A stretch of 64,000 nt of DNA from Solibacter sp039934035 (GTDB lineage: Bacteria > Acidobacteriota > Terriglobia > Bryobacterales > Bryobacteraceae). A program made the translations under genes and the position numbers. The notes under the pieces are model-generated. The model did no database searches and was not told the origin of the DNA. It was given only the letters and a program-made list of their open reading frames with translations. Positions 49,004 through 58,710 of this stretch are shown in pieces. Numbering within the stretch: position 1 is the stretch's first letter; the number at the start of each line of letters is the position of its first letter. The stretch spans positions 74,005 through 138,004 of the forward strand of contig JBDTMZ010000050.1 in the NCBI GenBank assembly GCA_039934035.1. The letters run 5' to 3'.

Positions 49004-50523
49004 TTCTTAGCCGCCTCTCCCTTGCCCTGATTCGTGTCGCCCATCAGACTGCGCAACAGCGCGACCGTCGCGTCGCGCCCGGCATTCGCGGGACGCCGTA
49101 CCGCGTCGTCCGCGCCCGTGTCATCGTTCTGCCGCACGCGGCGGTTGCCTTCCATCGCCGATTGCAGCGGCGTTTGCCCCCGCTGATTCTTCACATCCAC
49201 CCGCGCGCCGCTCTCCACCAGGAACTTCACCACCGCAGGCTGCGCTTGCGCCGCCGCCGTATGCAGCGCGGTATCGCCGGCAGGATTCTGCGCGTTCACG
49301 TCGGCGCCCAGTTTCACGGCCATCTTCACCGTTTCCAGCACGCTGCTCTCCGGCTCCGGTTTGCCGAAATCGATCGCCGGCGTTCCGCGCCGGCTGGCAT
49401 TGGCGTTAGATCCGAGACCCGCGGCCAGCAGCAGCGCATTGCCGCCGTTGGCCATCGTCGCCTTGATGTCCGCGCCGCCCTTGGCCAGCGCTTCCATAAT
49501 CGCCGGCTCGCAGAATTTGGCCGCCAGCAGGTAAGGCGTGATGCCGAGCAGCGTCTTGGCCAGATTGAAATCGGTATTTTCGCGGCGGATGGGAGTGCCC
49601 TTGGTCAGTTTCACGTTGGGATTGGCGCCGTGCGCAAGCAGCGCCGTGACCAGTTGGGTCTCGCCGCGCAATACGGCCGCATGGAGCGCGCTATAGCCGA
49701 TCTCCGCCGGATTCGGGTCCGCGCCCTTTTCCAGCAGCAGAATCCCCACCTTCTCCTGCCCGCTGTAGGCTGCCAGTGCGACCGCGGGCAACCCGTCGGG
49801 CTGCCGGTCGTTCGCGTCGGCGCCATGCGCCAACAGAATGCGCGCGGATTCCACGTCGCCGTTGCGCGCCGCAAACAGAAGCGGCGTGGCCCCGCCGCGC
49901 TGCACGTCGTAATTCAGTTTTTCCCGGCCCGACCGCTGCGTATTCTCGTCCACTACGGTCTGCGTGTAGACCAGCGAGCGCGCCTTCACATCCGCGCCGA
50001 ATTCAATCAGCAGCGCCACCACCTCCGGATGCCCCTGCGCCGCGGCCCACATCAGCGCCGTCTGCTGATGCGCGGACTCCCTGGCGTTCACTTTGGCTCC
50101 CTTGGCCAGCAGCGCTTTCACCGTTTTGACTTCGCCGGTGCGCGCGCAGTTCATTAACACCGTCTCGCCGTTGGGCAGCGTAGCGTTGGCGTCCGCGCCG
50201 GCGGCGAGCAAGCGCTCGACCATGGCGGCGCTGCGATTCGTGCAAGCCAGAAACAACGGTGTCGCTCCGGTATCGCTGGCGGCATTCGCGTTGGCGCCGC
50301 TCTTCAGCAGCAGGTCGGCCATCGACACGTCGTTGCGATGCGCGGCCCAATGCAGCGCGGTCGCGCCGTCCCCCTGCGTGGCATTCACGGCTGCCTTTTG
50401 GGCCAGCGCCGCCTTGACTGCTTCGATGTCGTCTTTCCTGGCGGCGTCGATCAACCGCATATCGCCGGCTGCCAGGCTGTAACCGCAGAGCAGCACGCTG
50501 CAGCAGAATCCTCTGAGATGCAT
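49000..50523 (-). CDS. exported ankyrin-repeat protein
   Basis: The protein has 507 residues from ATG 50523, with GGAG eight bases upstream and a signal peptide (CCSVLLCGYSLAAG). The frame stays open far upstream without coding sense because it crosses the DUF1552 gene. About ten or more ankyrin repeats follow from residue 22 (GATALHWAAHRNDVSMADLL, GETVLMNCARTG, QTALMWAAAQGHPEVV, DTALHTAAAQAQPAVV). The C-terminus is charged. Ankyrin domains bind proteins. Being periplasmic and in one operon with DUF1552 and cytochrome-type proteins, it may scaffold them. Confidence 0.85.
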   Translation of the reverse strand: MHLRGFCCSVLLCGYSLAAGDMRLIDAARKDDIEAVKAALAQKAAVNATQGDGATALHWAAHRNDVSMADLLLKSGANANAASDTGATPLFLACTNRSAAMVERLLAAGADANATLPNGETVLMNCARTGEVKTVKALLAKGAKVNARESAHQQTALMWAAAQGHPEVVALLIEFGADVKARSLVYTQTVVDENTQRSGREKLNYDVQRGGATPLLFAARNGDVESARILLAHGADANDRQPDGLPAVALAAYSGQEKVGILLLEKGADPNPAEIGYSALHAAVLRGETQLVTALLAHGANPNVKLTKGTPIRRENTDFNLAKTLLGITPYLLAAKFCEPAIMEALAKGGADIKATMANGGNALLLAAGLGSNANASRRGTPAIDFGKPEPESSVLETVKMAVKLGADVNAQNPAGDTALHTAAAQAQPAVVKFLVESGARVDVKNQRGQTPLQSAMEGNRRVRQNDDTGADDAVRRPANAGRDATVALLRSLMGDTNQGKGEAAKK

Positions 50524-50543
50524 GGATATTCTCCGCCGGCTCT

Positions 50544-51881
50544 TCAGGTCAGCGACAGAATCTTGCTGTCGATGGGTCCGGTGCTGTCTCCCAACTTCTT
50601 CCAATTCACGCCGAACTGTTCGAGCAGCGTGAGGTGCAGATTCGCCAGTGGCGTGTCCTTGAACTTCACGTGCCGGCCGCCCTTGAGATTGCCCGCACCG
50701 CCGCCGAACAACATGATGGGCAGGTTGTATACGGAATGGGCGTTGCTGTCGGCGATGCCCGCGCCGTACATCATGGTGGTGTGATCGAGCAGCGTGCCGT
50801 CGCCATCCGGCGTGGAGCGCAGTTTCTCCAGGAAGTAGGCGAACATCTTCACGTGATACTGGTTGATCTTGGCGACCTTCGCCACCTTTTCCGGCTCCCG
50901 CTGATGGTGCGAAATCGGATGGTGCGCGTCCGGCACGCCAATCTGCGGATACGTCATGCCGCTGTGCTCGTGCCCGATCATCATGGTTATGACGCGCGTC
51001 AGGTCGCACTGGTACGCAATGGTTTCCAGATCGAACATCAGGCGGACGTGGTCTTCCCAGCCGGCCGGAATTCCCGGGGGATGGTCCACCACCGGCAGTT
51101 CGCGATTGTTCTGCTCCTCGGCATTCTGAATGCGCTGCTCCACATCGCGGACCGCGTCGAAGTATTCGGTCAGCTTGCTCCGATCGTTGGAGGGAAGCGT
51201 GCCATTCATGCGCGCGAGTTCCTCGCCCACGGAATCCAGCACGCTGCGGCGCTGTTTCAGGCGACTGAGGCGCGTCTTGGCGTCGGTGCTGCCGCTATCG
51301 CCGAACAGCCGCTCGAACACCACACGCGGATTATTCTGCGTGGCCAGCGGCGTATTGGGGCTCTTCCACGAGATGGTGTGCGTGTACGGGCAGGCGAAAC
51401 CGGTATCGCACGCGCCCGCTGTCTCGCCGCTCTCGATGGCCAGTTCCAGCGATGCAACCTGCGTGCGCTTGCCGATCTCATTGGCCAAAATCTGATCCAT
51501 CGAAATTCCGGCGTCGAGCCATGTCTCGCTGGTGGGCGGCGAAACATCCGTCAGGAACCTTGTGGTGGCCTTGGCGTGAGCCCCGCCCGAGCGTCCGGGA
51601 CTCCCCAGGCTGTTGAGGCCGCTCAGAATCAGCATCTGCTCCCGGAAGGGCGCCAGTGCCTCCAGCGTGGGAGTCATCTCCCAGGCAGCGCCTTCGGCCT
51701 TGGGCAGATAGTTCTCCATGATCATGCCGTTGGGCACGTACACCACACCGAAGCGATTGACTGCCGGTTGCTTGGTGACGGCAAACGCCGGCACCATGCT
51801 GTCCAACATCGGCAGCGCCAGTGCGGCGCCGAGGCCGCGTAAGACCGCCCGTCGTGGGATGGCTTTCCTGGTAATGATCAT
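50544..51881 (-). CDS. DUF1552 domain protein
   Basis: The protein has 445 residues from ATG 51881 (GGAG nine bases upstream); a start nine codons earlier lacks support. The twin-arginine-type leader is RRAVLRGLGAALALPMLDSM. The body contains the hallmarks of DUF1552, an alkaline-phosphatase/sulfatase-like fold: RFGVVYVPNGMIMENYLP, LSGLNSLGSPG, HAKATTRFLTD, GHEHSGMTYPQIG and DHTTMMYGAGIADSN. These proteins nearly always occur directly downstream of DUF1592/1587 cytochrome genes, as here with a 13-base gap. Probably exported folded by Tat; reaction unknown. Confidence 0.88.
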   Translation of the reverse strand: MIITRKAIPRRAVLRGLGAALALPMLDSMVPAFAVTKQPAVNRFGVVYVPNGMIMENYLPKAEGAAWEMTPTLEALAPFREQMLILSGLNSLGSPGRSGGAHAKATTRFLTDVSPPTSETWLDAGISMDQILANEIGKRTQVASLELAIESGETAGACDTGFACPYTHTISWKSPNTPLATQNNPRVVFERLFGDSGSTDAKTRLSRLKQRRSVLDSVGEELARMNGTLPSNDRSKLTEYFDAVRDVEQRIQNAEEQNNRELPVVDHPPGIPAGWEDHVRLMFDLETIAYQCDLTRVITMMIGHEHSGMTYPQIGVPDAHHPISHHQREPEKVAKVAKINQYHVKMFAYFLEKLRSTPDGDGTLLDHTTMMYGAGIADSNAHSVYNLPIMLFGGGAGNLKGGRHVKFKDTPLANLHLTLLEQFGVNWKKLGDSTGPIDSKILSLT

Positions 51882-51894
51882 CTGAACATTCTCC

Positions 51895-54417
51895 TTACTT
51901 TCGAGCAATCTTTTCGGTTTCGCCGCTCGCCATCGACATGCGGAACGGCGTGCTGTTGGCGATTCCCAGAATCACCGACGACCAGCGATATTCCTTTTGG
52001 CCCGCATCGCGCGCGATGCGGCGGACCGCCGGCAGGTCCGGGTACTCCAGGCCGCGCCCCAGCGCATAGGCCAGCAACTTCTCGGAAAACGTACGCGCGA
52101 AATCTTCCGGATGGCGGCCGATTACATTGCGCAGCCCCGCAGCGCCATCGAACTTTGTGCCGTCGGGCAGCGTGGCGCTCGCGTCGACGGGCACGCCATC
52201 GGCTACCGCACGCCACTTGCCGAGCGCGTCGAAGTTTTCCAGCGCGAAGCCCATCGGGTCCATGCGCCGGTGACAACCCGCACACGCGGCGTCACGCCGG
52301 TGAACTTCCATCCGCTCACGCAGCGATTTGGGCTGGCCGTCCGCGCCGGCTTCGGCCAGGCCGGGAACGTTCGGCGGCGGCGGCGGCGGCGGAGCGCCCA
52401 ACAGGTTGGAAAGCAGCCAACGGCCCCGGATCGCGACCGAGGTGCGGTTGGGATACGACGTGACCGTGAGCACGCTCGACTGGCCGAGCAGGCCGCCGCG
52501 CTTGCCATCGGCCAGCGTCACTTTCCGAAAATGGCTGCCGTACACATTGGGAATTCCATAGTGCCGGGCAAGGCGTTCGTTCAGGTACGAATAGTTGGCC
52601 GTGAGCAGGTTGGCGACGCTCCGGTCATCGCGCACTTCGTTCTCCACGAAGGTGCGGGTTTCCTGGGCCATGGCGTCGCGCAGGTTCTCATCGAACTCCT
52701 GGAAGAGTTCGGTATCGGGCACTACGCCGGATAGCTTATTCAACTCCAGCCAGCGATTCACAAAGCCGTCCACCAGCGCCTGCGAGCGCGGGTCGCGCAG
52801 CATCCGCCGCACCTGTTGCTCGAACACGGCGGGCTGGCGCAGTTTCCCGGCCACGGCGAGATCGAGCAGCGCATCGTCCGGAATGCTTCGCCAGATGAAG
52901 AAGGACAAGCGCGACGCCAGGTCCACATCGCCGACCGCGTACACCGCCCCGGGCGCGACGCCCGCCGGCTGCCGCTCCACGCGGAAGAGGAAGCTCGGCG
53001 CCGCCAGAATCCGCTCCACGCCGGCCCGGATTCCGGAGTCGAAATCGCCGCCCGCCCGGCCTTCGCGGTAGAAACGGAGAATCGCCTGCATGTCGGCATC
53101 GGTCAGCGGCCTGCGATAGGCGCGCCGGCCCAGGGCGGACAGAATCTGGCGCGCGCAGGGCTCTTCTCCCGCGGCATCTTTGGGCGTGCAGGTGAGAATC
53201 TTGCGGCGGCTGGATGAATTCCCCGGCGACACTGTGCCGTACGGTCCTCCGATGTAGACGAACTCCACCGAGGGGTTGCCGTGATAATACTCGTTGGTAG
53301 TGCGCGCAAACCCGATCTGGTCCGGCTGTAGAATCCCTTCCTGCTCCCATTCGCGGCGCAGGAACGAAATGCCGGCCACGTGTTCGCCCGCGGTCACCGG
53401 GACTTTGACTTCCAGTCCGGCGTCCGCGTTATGCATGTAGAATTCGAATTCCGGACCGCCCTGTGTATTGCCGCCGTAGCTTTCCGGCGTGGTCATGCCC
53501 TTGGCTTCGCCACCGACGGAAATCCGCTTGAGTAACTTGCCGTCAAGCCGGAATTCGATCTGATGCGGCTCGCCCATGCCGACCAGGTAATCGTATTCCT
53601 GGCGGCGCAATAAGACCTTGATGCTGTACTCCGCATCGAGCGGGAAGCGATGGCGAATCGCCGCGCCGCCCTGCGAGCCGAACGGCAGGTCTTCGCTCAT
53701 CTGCTCGTCCTGAACCAGCATTTTGGAAAACTTGTAAGTCTCCACCGCCGGGACGATGGTGCGGTCTCCAATCGCCAGGCGGCTGACGGTTCGCGCTGCG
53801 GCGAGATAGTTCTCCAGCAGCGCCGGGGAGACAGACAGAATACTGGCGATGTTATCGAACCCTTCCTGATTGGTTTCGTCCGCCGGCAGCAGCGCGGCGC
53901 CGTCCACGGCGACATCGAACAGGTCGCGCACCGCATTGACATACTCCACGCGGTTCAGGCGGTGTACGGCGATCCGGCCAGGGTTGGGATTGGCGCTCGC
54001 CACCCCGTCCAGCACCGCCTCTAATACGGCTTCCGAGCGTAAGTAAGTCGCTTTGTCCGGACGCGGTAATCCGGGCGGCGGCATCTCCTGGGTGCGTAAC
54101 TTGCGGGCGACCTTCTCCCACGCCTCGACATTCTTGTCCGGCGCTCCCGCCATCACAGCTTCCAGATCGAACCCGGCCATCTTTGCCTTGGTGCTATGGC
54201 AGGTGAGGCAGTACTGATTCAGCAGCGGCTTGAGGGTCGCCACGGAAGCGGGCTCGGAGGGACTCCGCGTGACGGCGGTGGTAGTCGAAGTTGTGGGTGA
54301 GGCGCTCGGGACCGGCTTGGTGGACTGGTCTGCGCGCAGCCACAGGGACGCACCGCCGACCATCGCCAAAAGCCCCAATGCGCCCATCACTCCCCCCTGG
54401 GTGATAGGTCTAGCCAT
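51895..54417 (-). CDS. planctomycete-type cytochrome c protein (DUF1587/1592/1588/1585)
   Basis: The protein has 840 residues. An N-terminal membrane anchor (LGLLAMVGGASLWLR) precedes a heme c site (CLTCH, about residue 70) in a PSCyt-type domain. It is followed in order by DUF1587 (VHRLNRVEYVNAVRDLFD), DUF1595/1592 (ALGRRAYRRPLT, LASRLSFFIWRSIPDDALL), DUF1588 (KRGGLLGQSSVLTVTSYPN, HRRDAACAGCHRRMDPMG with a second CxxCH near 714) and DUF1585 (FSEKLLAYALGRGLEY). This domain chain is common in Planctomycetes and Acidobacteria. It is periplasmic and probably part of an electron-transfer chain for carbohydrate or alcohol oxidation, but no substrate is known. It is first in the operon. Confidence 0.9.
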   Translation of the reverse strand: MARPITQGGVMGALGLLAMVGGASLWLRADQSTKPVPSASPTTSTTTAVTRSPSEPASVATLKPLLNQYCLTCHSTKAKMAGFDLEAVMAGAPDKNVEAWEKVARKLRTQEMPPPGLPRPDKATYLRSEAVLEAVLDGVASANPNPGRIAVHRLNRVEYVNAVRDLFDVAVDGAALLPADETNQEGFDNIASILSVSPALLENYLAAARTVSRLAIGDRTIVPAVETYKFSKMLVQDEQMSEDLPFGSQGGAAIRHRFPLDAEYSIKVLLRRQEYDYLVGMGEPHQIEFRLDGKLLKRISVGGEAKGMTTPESYGGNTQGGPEFEFYMHNADAGLEVKVPVTAGEHVAGISFLRREWEQEGILQPDQIGFARTTNEYYHGNPSVEFVYIGGPYGTVSPGNSSSRRKILTCTPKDAAGEEPCARQILSALGRRAYRRPLTDADMQAILRFYREGRAGGDFDSGIRAGVERILAAPSFLFRVERQPAGVAPGAVYAVGDVDLASRLSFFIWRSIPDDALLDLAVAGKLRQPAVFEQQVRRMLRDPRSQALVDGFVNRWLELNKLSGVVPDTELFQEFDENLRDAMAQETRTFVENEVRDDRSVANLLTANYSYLNERLARHYGIPNVYGSHFRKVTLADGKRGGLLGQSSVLTVTSYPNRTSVAIRGRWLLSNLLGAPPPPPPPNVPGLAEAGADGQPKSLRERMEVHRRDAACAGCHRRMDPMGFALENFDALGKWRAVADGVPVDASATLPDGTKFDGAAGLRNVIGRHPEDFARTFSEKLLAYALGRGLEYPDLPAVRRIARDAGQKEYRWSSVILGIANSTPFRMSMASGETEKIARK

Positions 54418-54659
54418 GTGCGGGTATTCTTTCGAATCCTGGTGCCGGTGTCAAGGCCCTTTAGGAGCCTTTTCGTGCCGGTTAGCCTCGAAATGCGGTT
54501 CCCGGCAACATATTGGTACTACCAATTTCGCCGCGCGTGGGCGGCCGGCGATGCTGCGCTCGGGGCAATCGAAAAATGGCTGGAGAAACGTGTGTTTACG
54601 TCCATTCTCGTGGGTGGCCGACGACGGCTGCTCATCCAATGTACCGAGGCAGACCATGG

Positions 54660-54686
54660 AAAAAGGCCGGGAGTCGCCTCCCGGCC
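54660..54686 (-). terminator. Rho-independent terminator of the second TonB receptor
   Basis: On the minus strand GGCCGGGAG, loop GCGA and CTCCCGGCC (54665-54686) form a perfect 9-bp stem followed by TTTTT (54660-54664). It lies 31 bases after the stop of the receptor. Confidence 0.85.
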
Positions 54687-54716
54687 TCTTCGCTGGTCCA
54701 CCGCGCTGGCGTGCGA

Positions 54717-57700
54717 TCAGAAGATGATCTTCGCGCCCAGTTCGATCTGCCTTCCGGTGACGCTGCCCAGTTGCCGCAGCGCCTTACCGAAGCTCGAGCT
54801 CGTAATGTTCACGTCCGGATCGGCGCGATTCAGCCGGTTGGTCAGGTTGTAAGCCGAACCCCTCAGCTCGAACTTGACCCGGTCCGGTATGATCTGCACC
54901 TGCTTGCTCAGCGTGCTCTGCATTTCCCAGTAGATGGGCCCGCGCACGTTGGGATAGTGATCCGGATTGGTGCGTGGCGTATACGCCGGCAGCACCTTGA
55001 ACACGTTGGTATCGAACCAACGGTCGGGCGTCGGGTCCGCAACCGCGGGGTCTCCCGAAACCAACGCCGGCCCATACCGCAGGTAGGCGCCGGAGTTGAA
55101 ATACCATGCCGACACCACCTGCCAGCCACCGAGTACGGCATCCACGCCGCGGTTCGCATTGTTCAAGAAGTGACGGCCCTTGCCGAACGGCAACTGGTAC
55201 GTCCCGGCGATCGACGAACGGTGATGCGGGTTCGGGCTGTCCAGCAGCGTGAGGCGATTCTGGTAATTGTCCAGCGGATCCAGGAAGAAGGCGCCCGTGC
55301 CATTCACCTGCGGCGCCTGGTTCGTGCTGCTGCCCAACACCATGGTTTTCTCGCGAATGTACGAGTATCCCACCAGGACGTTGAAGCCCTTGGCGAAAGG
55401 ACGCTGTACGCGGAAGTCCATCGAGTAATACTGGCTCTTGGCGCCCGGTTTGAAGGCTTCCCAGACGGTGCCATACTGCGGCCGCTGCGTCAGCAACTGC
55501 GTAATCGGAACGGTCTGCAGGTTGCGCAACTGACCGGGAAACTGAGCGGGCGTCAGGTAGTTGTAGAAGGGATTCGCCACGTTGACCGACGTCGCCCCCT
55601 TGTACTGGTAAGCGATCCGCGGGTCCACCTGATTCAGGTTGTAGGCGTAATTGAGATTGTGTCCGAAGTTGGCGAAGAGTCCCGCTTCCACAATCACGTG
55701 ATTCGGCATCTGCCGGGAAAGCTGCAGGTTGAAGCGGTCGTTCACCGGCCTGCTGTAGTCGCTGCCGCCGACGCCAATGTTCGGCGTCCCTAACCCGACC
55801 ACCGCGCCCTGATCCCTGCCGCCCGGCGCGACCAGCGGATTGTTGGCGGGGAACGGGTTGGACACCACGGCCTGGGGAACGCCCGAGTTGAGCGAGAGCG
55901 GGCTCTGCTGCTTGTCGTAGCCGGCGTACAACGGCTGCATCAGGTTGACCGCTTCGAAGCTGCCGTAGGGCGGCCCGGTGTAGTTAAACGCCGCCGGAGT
56001 GACATAGCGCGCATAGCCGAAACGCAGCGAAGTCAGATCGTTGACGCGGAACGCGATGCCGACGCGCGGCATCAGCACCAGCTTCTGCGACGGCCAGATT
56101 CCCGGATGCTCTTTCGACGTGAAGACCCACGATCCGGTCCAGCTGTAAGGCTGGTTCAGCAGCGAAGTGACCGATGAGGGGATCTGCGGAGGCGAGGTCG
56201 ACACGCCCGGCGTCGGCACGCTGAAGTCGGGTCCGACCGATTGCTGGTGCAACGGATCGTTCCACGGCGTCTCGTACTCCCACCTGAGTCCCAGGTTCAG
56301 CGTAATGCGCCGGGTCGGCTTGTAATCGTCCTGGATGTAAGCCGCGAAAAACGAGGACCGGTTCTGGTTCAGCGGTGCGGCTACCGCCTGGCTGTTGTCG
56401 CTGATCGCTCCCAACAGCAGCGTGGCGTACGAGTTCCCCGACAGCGCTGTATTCGGATTGAGGAACGTGCTGGCGGTTACGGCCGGATCGAAGACGAACT
56501 GATTACCCGCGACGGCCAGCAGATGGCCGCCGTTCCGGCGCCACTCGAAGCCCGTCTTGAGATAATGCGCACCCCGGTTTTGCAGTGCCTGCACCGAAAA
56601 ACTGCTGCCGTTGGGGTGCTGGCTCCAAATGTTGGCATTTCCGCGGCCCATCGTGGTCTTGCCGGTCATCACGATGCCCGGCAAATAGGTGGGGAATACG
56701 TCTTTGGGATAGGCGTAAGGTGCGAACCAGTTATTGTTGGGCCAATAGGTCTGAAGGGGAGTGTCGTTCTCTTTGATGGAATGGAATTCGTCAACGAAAG
56801 AGCGGTGATCGCCGCGGAAACTGATGGTGCCGCGGCTCAGCGTCAGGATCGCCTCGCCCGCCAGGGTAAAGCCGTTGCGGGTGCTGCCGCCCTGCACGTA
56901 CAGTGGACTCTTTTCATTCAACGGAGAAGGCTGCACGATATTCGTCTTATACATGCTGGGCCGCGCGAAGATGCGCAACTTGTCGTTGAGATACCAGTCC
57001 ACGCGATCCGAGATGTCGTAGTAATTGGTGATCGTGACCACCGTGTCGCTGAAGTTGTTCAGGCCGGTCGGATCGTCCGGGGTGCGATTGGGCGAGAGCA
57101 TCTCGCTCATCCAGCGGGCTCCCAGGCTGTCAAAACGGTCCGGCGTGATTTTGTTTCCGGGGAACGGTTTGCGAGTGACTGCGCTAGTCGCCGGATCGAA
57201 GGTTGTGGAGTACGGATCGTAAATCGTGAGCTGTGTTCCGGTGCGGGTCAGCGACTGGGAAAAGTCGCCGGTCTTCTCCAGCGCCGTCGGCACGCTGCGC
57301 AATTGCACGGCGGGCGAGCGAGGCTTCTGCACTTCCCAACTGAAGAAGTTGAATAGCTTGTTCTTGATGACGCGATTGCCCACCGCGACGCCGTAGATGT
57401 TATTGCGCGCCGCCGCTTTCACGCCGGTGGTGCGGTCGGTAACCGCGTTGAACGCGGGATTGCGTCCCAGCCAGAAGACGCTGCCGTGCGCATCATTGGT
57501 CCCCGATTTCGTTGACATGCTGATCGTGCCGCCCGCGCTATGTCCGGCGCTGGCATCCACGGCGTTCTTGTCCACCGTGGCTTCCTGCACGGCATCGCCG
57601 TTCGGCACCCACGCCACTTTGTAGCCGATGCCCACGGGGCTGCCGTCCACCATCAGATTGTTCTTCAGGTTGGTATTGCCGCCCAGTTCCACGCTGTTGG

Positions 57701-58235
57701 CAGAGTAGCTGTTGTACGGGTTCATTTCGCCGCGCCGGGTTTCGGTCGCCGACGGCATCAGCAGGGTCAGCTTGAAGGGATTCCGGTCGAAGCGGGGAAG
57801 TTCGGCAGTCAACTTGGTATCGAGCGTCAGCGAGTTATTGGTCGTGTTGAACTCGATCTCCGCCACATTGCCGCTCACGGTGACCGTCTCCTGGACGGAG
57901 CCCGGCTTCAGCGTGGCATTCACCGTGAGATCGGCCTGCGAGCGAATGTCGAAATTCTCCTGGGAGAACCGGCTGAACCCCGGAGCTTCCACCGTGAGGT
58001 TGTAGTTGCCAGGGTCGACATAGTCGAACCGGTAGAGACCGGTCTCATTGGTCGGCCTGCTCGTTTTCACGCTGGTGTTGTTGTTGACGAGCGTGACCAC
58101 CGCGCCGGCAATTGCGGCGTTGCTCGCATCCACGACAAAGCCCTGCACGTGAGCGCGTGGATCTTGAGCGTAAAGGCTTGCCGCGAGAATGGCGCACACC
58201 GCGAGCCCTGCAAGAAGTGACCTTAGTCTTCGCAT
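54717..58235 (-). CDS. TonB-dependent receptor with N-terminal carboxypeptidase-regulatory-like domain
   Basis: The protein has 1172 residues from ATG 58235, selected because GGGAGGGG lies three bases upstream and a signal peptide (LLAGLAVCAILAASLYAQ) follows; the frame is open 25 codons further up. It has a CarboxypepD_reg domain (VQGFVVDASNAAIAGAVV), a plug (EIEFNTTNNSLTLDTKLTAE, AGGTISMSTKSGTN) and a barrel ending in IELGAKIIF. It belongs to the same receptor class as the one at 44124 but is clearly divergent in sequence. It is followed by a strong terminator and preceded by a strong promoter, so it is transcribed alone. It lies beside glycoside hydrolase genes, which suggests an oligosaccharide ligand. 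Confidence 0.9.
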   Translation of the reverse strand: MRRLRSLLAGLAVCAILAASLYAQDPRAHVQGFVVDASNAAIAGAVVTLVNNNTSVKTSRPTNETGLYRFDYVDPGNYNLTVEAPGFSRFSQENFDIRSQADLTVNATLKPGSVQETVTVSGNVAEIEFNTTNNSLTLDTKLTAELPRFDRNPFKLTLLMPSATETRRGEMNPYNSYSANSVELGGNTNLKNNLMVDGSPVGIGYKVAWVPNGDAVQEATVDKNAVDASAGHSAGGTISMSTKSGTNDAHGSVFWLGRNPAFNAVTDRTTGVKAAARNNIYGVAVGNRVIKNKLFNFFSWEVQKPRSPAVQLRSVPTALEKTGDFSQSLTRTGTQLTIYDPYSTTFDPATSAVTRKPFPGNKITPDRFDSLGARWMSEMLSPNRTPDDPTGLNNFSDTVVTITNYYDISDRVDWYLNDKLRIFARPSMYKTNIVQPSPLNEKSPLYVQGGSTRNGFTLAGEAILTLSRGTISFRGDHRSFVDEFHSIKENDTPLQTYWPNNNWFAPYAYPKDVFPTYLPGIVMTGKTTMGRGNANIWSQHPNGSSFSVQALQNRGAHYLKTGFEWRRNGGHLLAVAGNQFVFDPAVTASTFLNPNTALSGNSYATLLLGAISDNSQAVAAPLNQNRSSFFAAYIQDDYKPTRRITLNLGLRWEYETPWNDPLHQQSVGPDFSVPTPGVSTSPPQIPSSVTSLLNQPYSWTGSWVFTSKEHPGIWPSQKLVLMPRVGIAFRVNDLTSLRFGYARYVTPAAFNYTGPPYGSFEAVNLMQPLYAGYDKQQSPLSLNSGVPQAVVSNPFPANNPLVAPGGRDQGAVVGLGTPNIGVGGSDYSRPVNDRFNLQLSRQMPNHVIVEAGLFANFGHNLNYAYNLNQVDPRIAYQYKGATSVNVANPFYNYLTPAQFPGQLRNLQTVPITQLLTQRPQYGTVWEAFKPGAKSQYYSMDFRVQRPFAKGFNVLVGYSYIREKTMVLGSSTNQAPQVNGTGAFFLDPLDNYQNRLTLLDSPNPHHRSSIAGTYQLPFGKGRHFLNNANRGVDAVLGGWQVVSAWYFNSGAYLRYGPALVSGDPAVADPTPDRWFDTNVFKVLPAYTPRTNPDHYPNVRGPIYWEMQSTLSKQVQIIPDRVKFELRGSAYNLTNRLNRADPDVNITSSSFGKALRQLGSVTGRQIELGAKIIF

Positions 58236-58364
58236 TTTCCCCTCCCGAGGTTGCCCGCCGGCACACACTTCCCCCCAGCCAGGTGAAATGCCCGGCGACT
58301 GGGCGGGCAATATTCCGCTTGATTGCGAATCCGGTTAAGTCGAATTCACTTCGACGTGCGTTGT

Positions 58365-58393
58365 ATATTATGCAAGGTCCATTGCGTTGTCAA
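58365..58393 (-). promoter_or_regulatory. sigma70-type promoter of the second TonB receptor
   Basis: On the minus strand TTGACA (58393-58388), a 17-base spacer and TAATAT (58370-58365). Transcription would start near 58358, leaving a leader of roughly 120 bases before ATG 58235. Confidence 0.7.
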
Positions 58394-58710
58394 GCCCGGT
58401 TTACACTCGAATCCAACCGGCTGGGATATCCAGATACAAGTCGCCCGGCAACCTGTATGACTCTCTGCGGCGTCTGGCGAGGTTGGACCCTCGGTTGACT
58501 GTGGCTGCAAAAACGACCAAGGACATGCAGAGTAAGAGGAGGGGGCTGCGACGACCGCGAGGACACCGGGCAACGCGGTCAATCGCAAGGAAGGTCAAGG
58601 AAGACACAGTATTATGCTACGCGCCGGAAGGAGTCTGGACTTCTTTGGCCGCCCGTTCCGGCGCGCCCGGAGAGACGCATCCCGCTGTCCGTGTTACTGC
58701 CGGAAAATGG
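58394..58710. other. intergenic region between hydrolase and receptor genes
   Basis: No gene is seen. A 13-base sequence GTTACTGCCGGAA occurs at 58693-58705 and again at 58710-58722, where it covers the stop codon of the hydrolase gene, so the gene end has been partly duplicated. Confidence 0.4.

Noticed and set aside
49000..51009. A 669-residue version of the ankyrin protein
   Set aside because: The first 162 codons overlap the DUF1552 gene in another frame and lack sense. The ATG at 50523 has a ribosome site and signal peptide.
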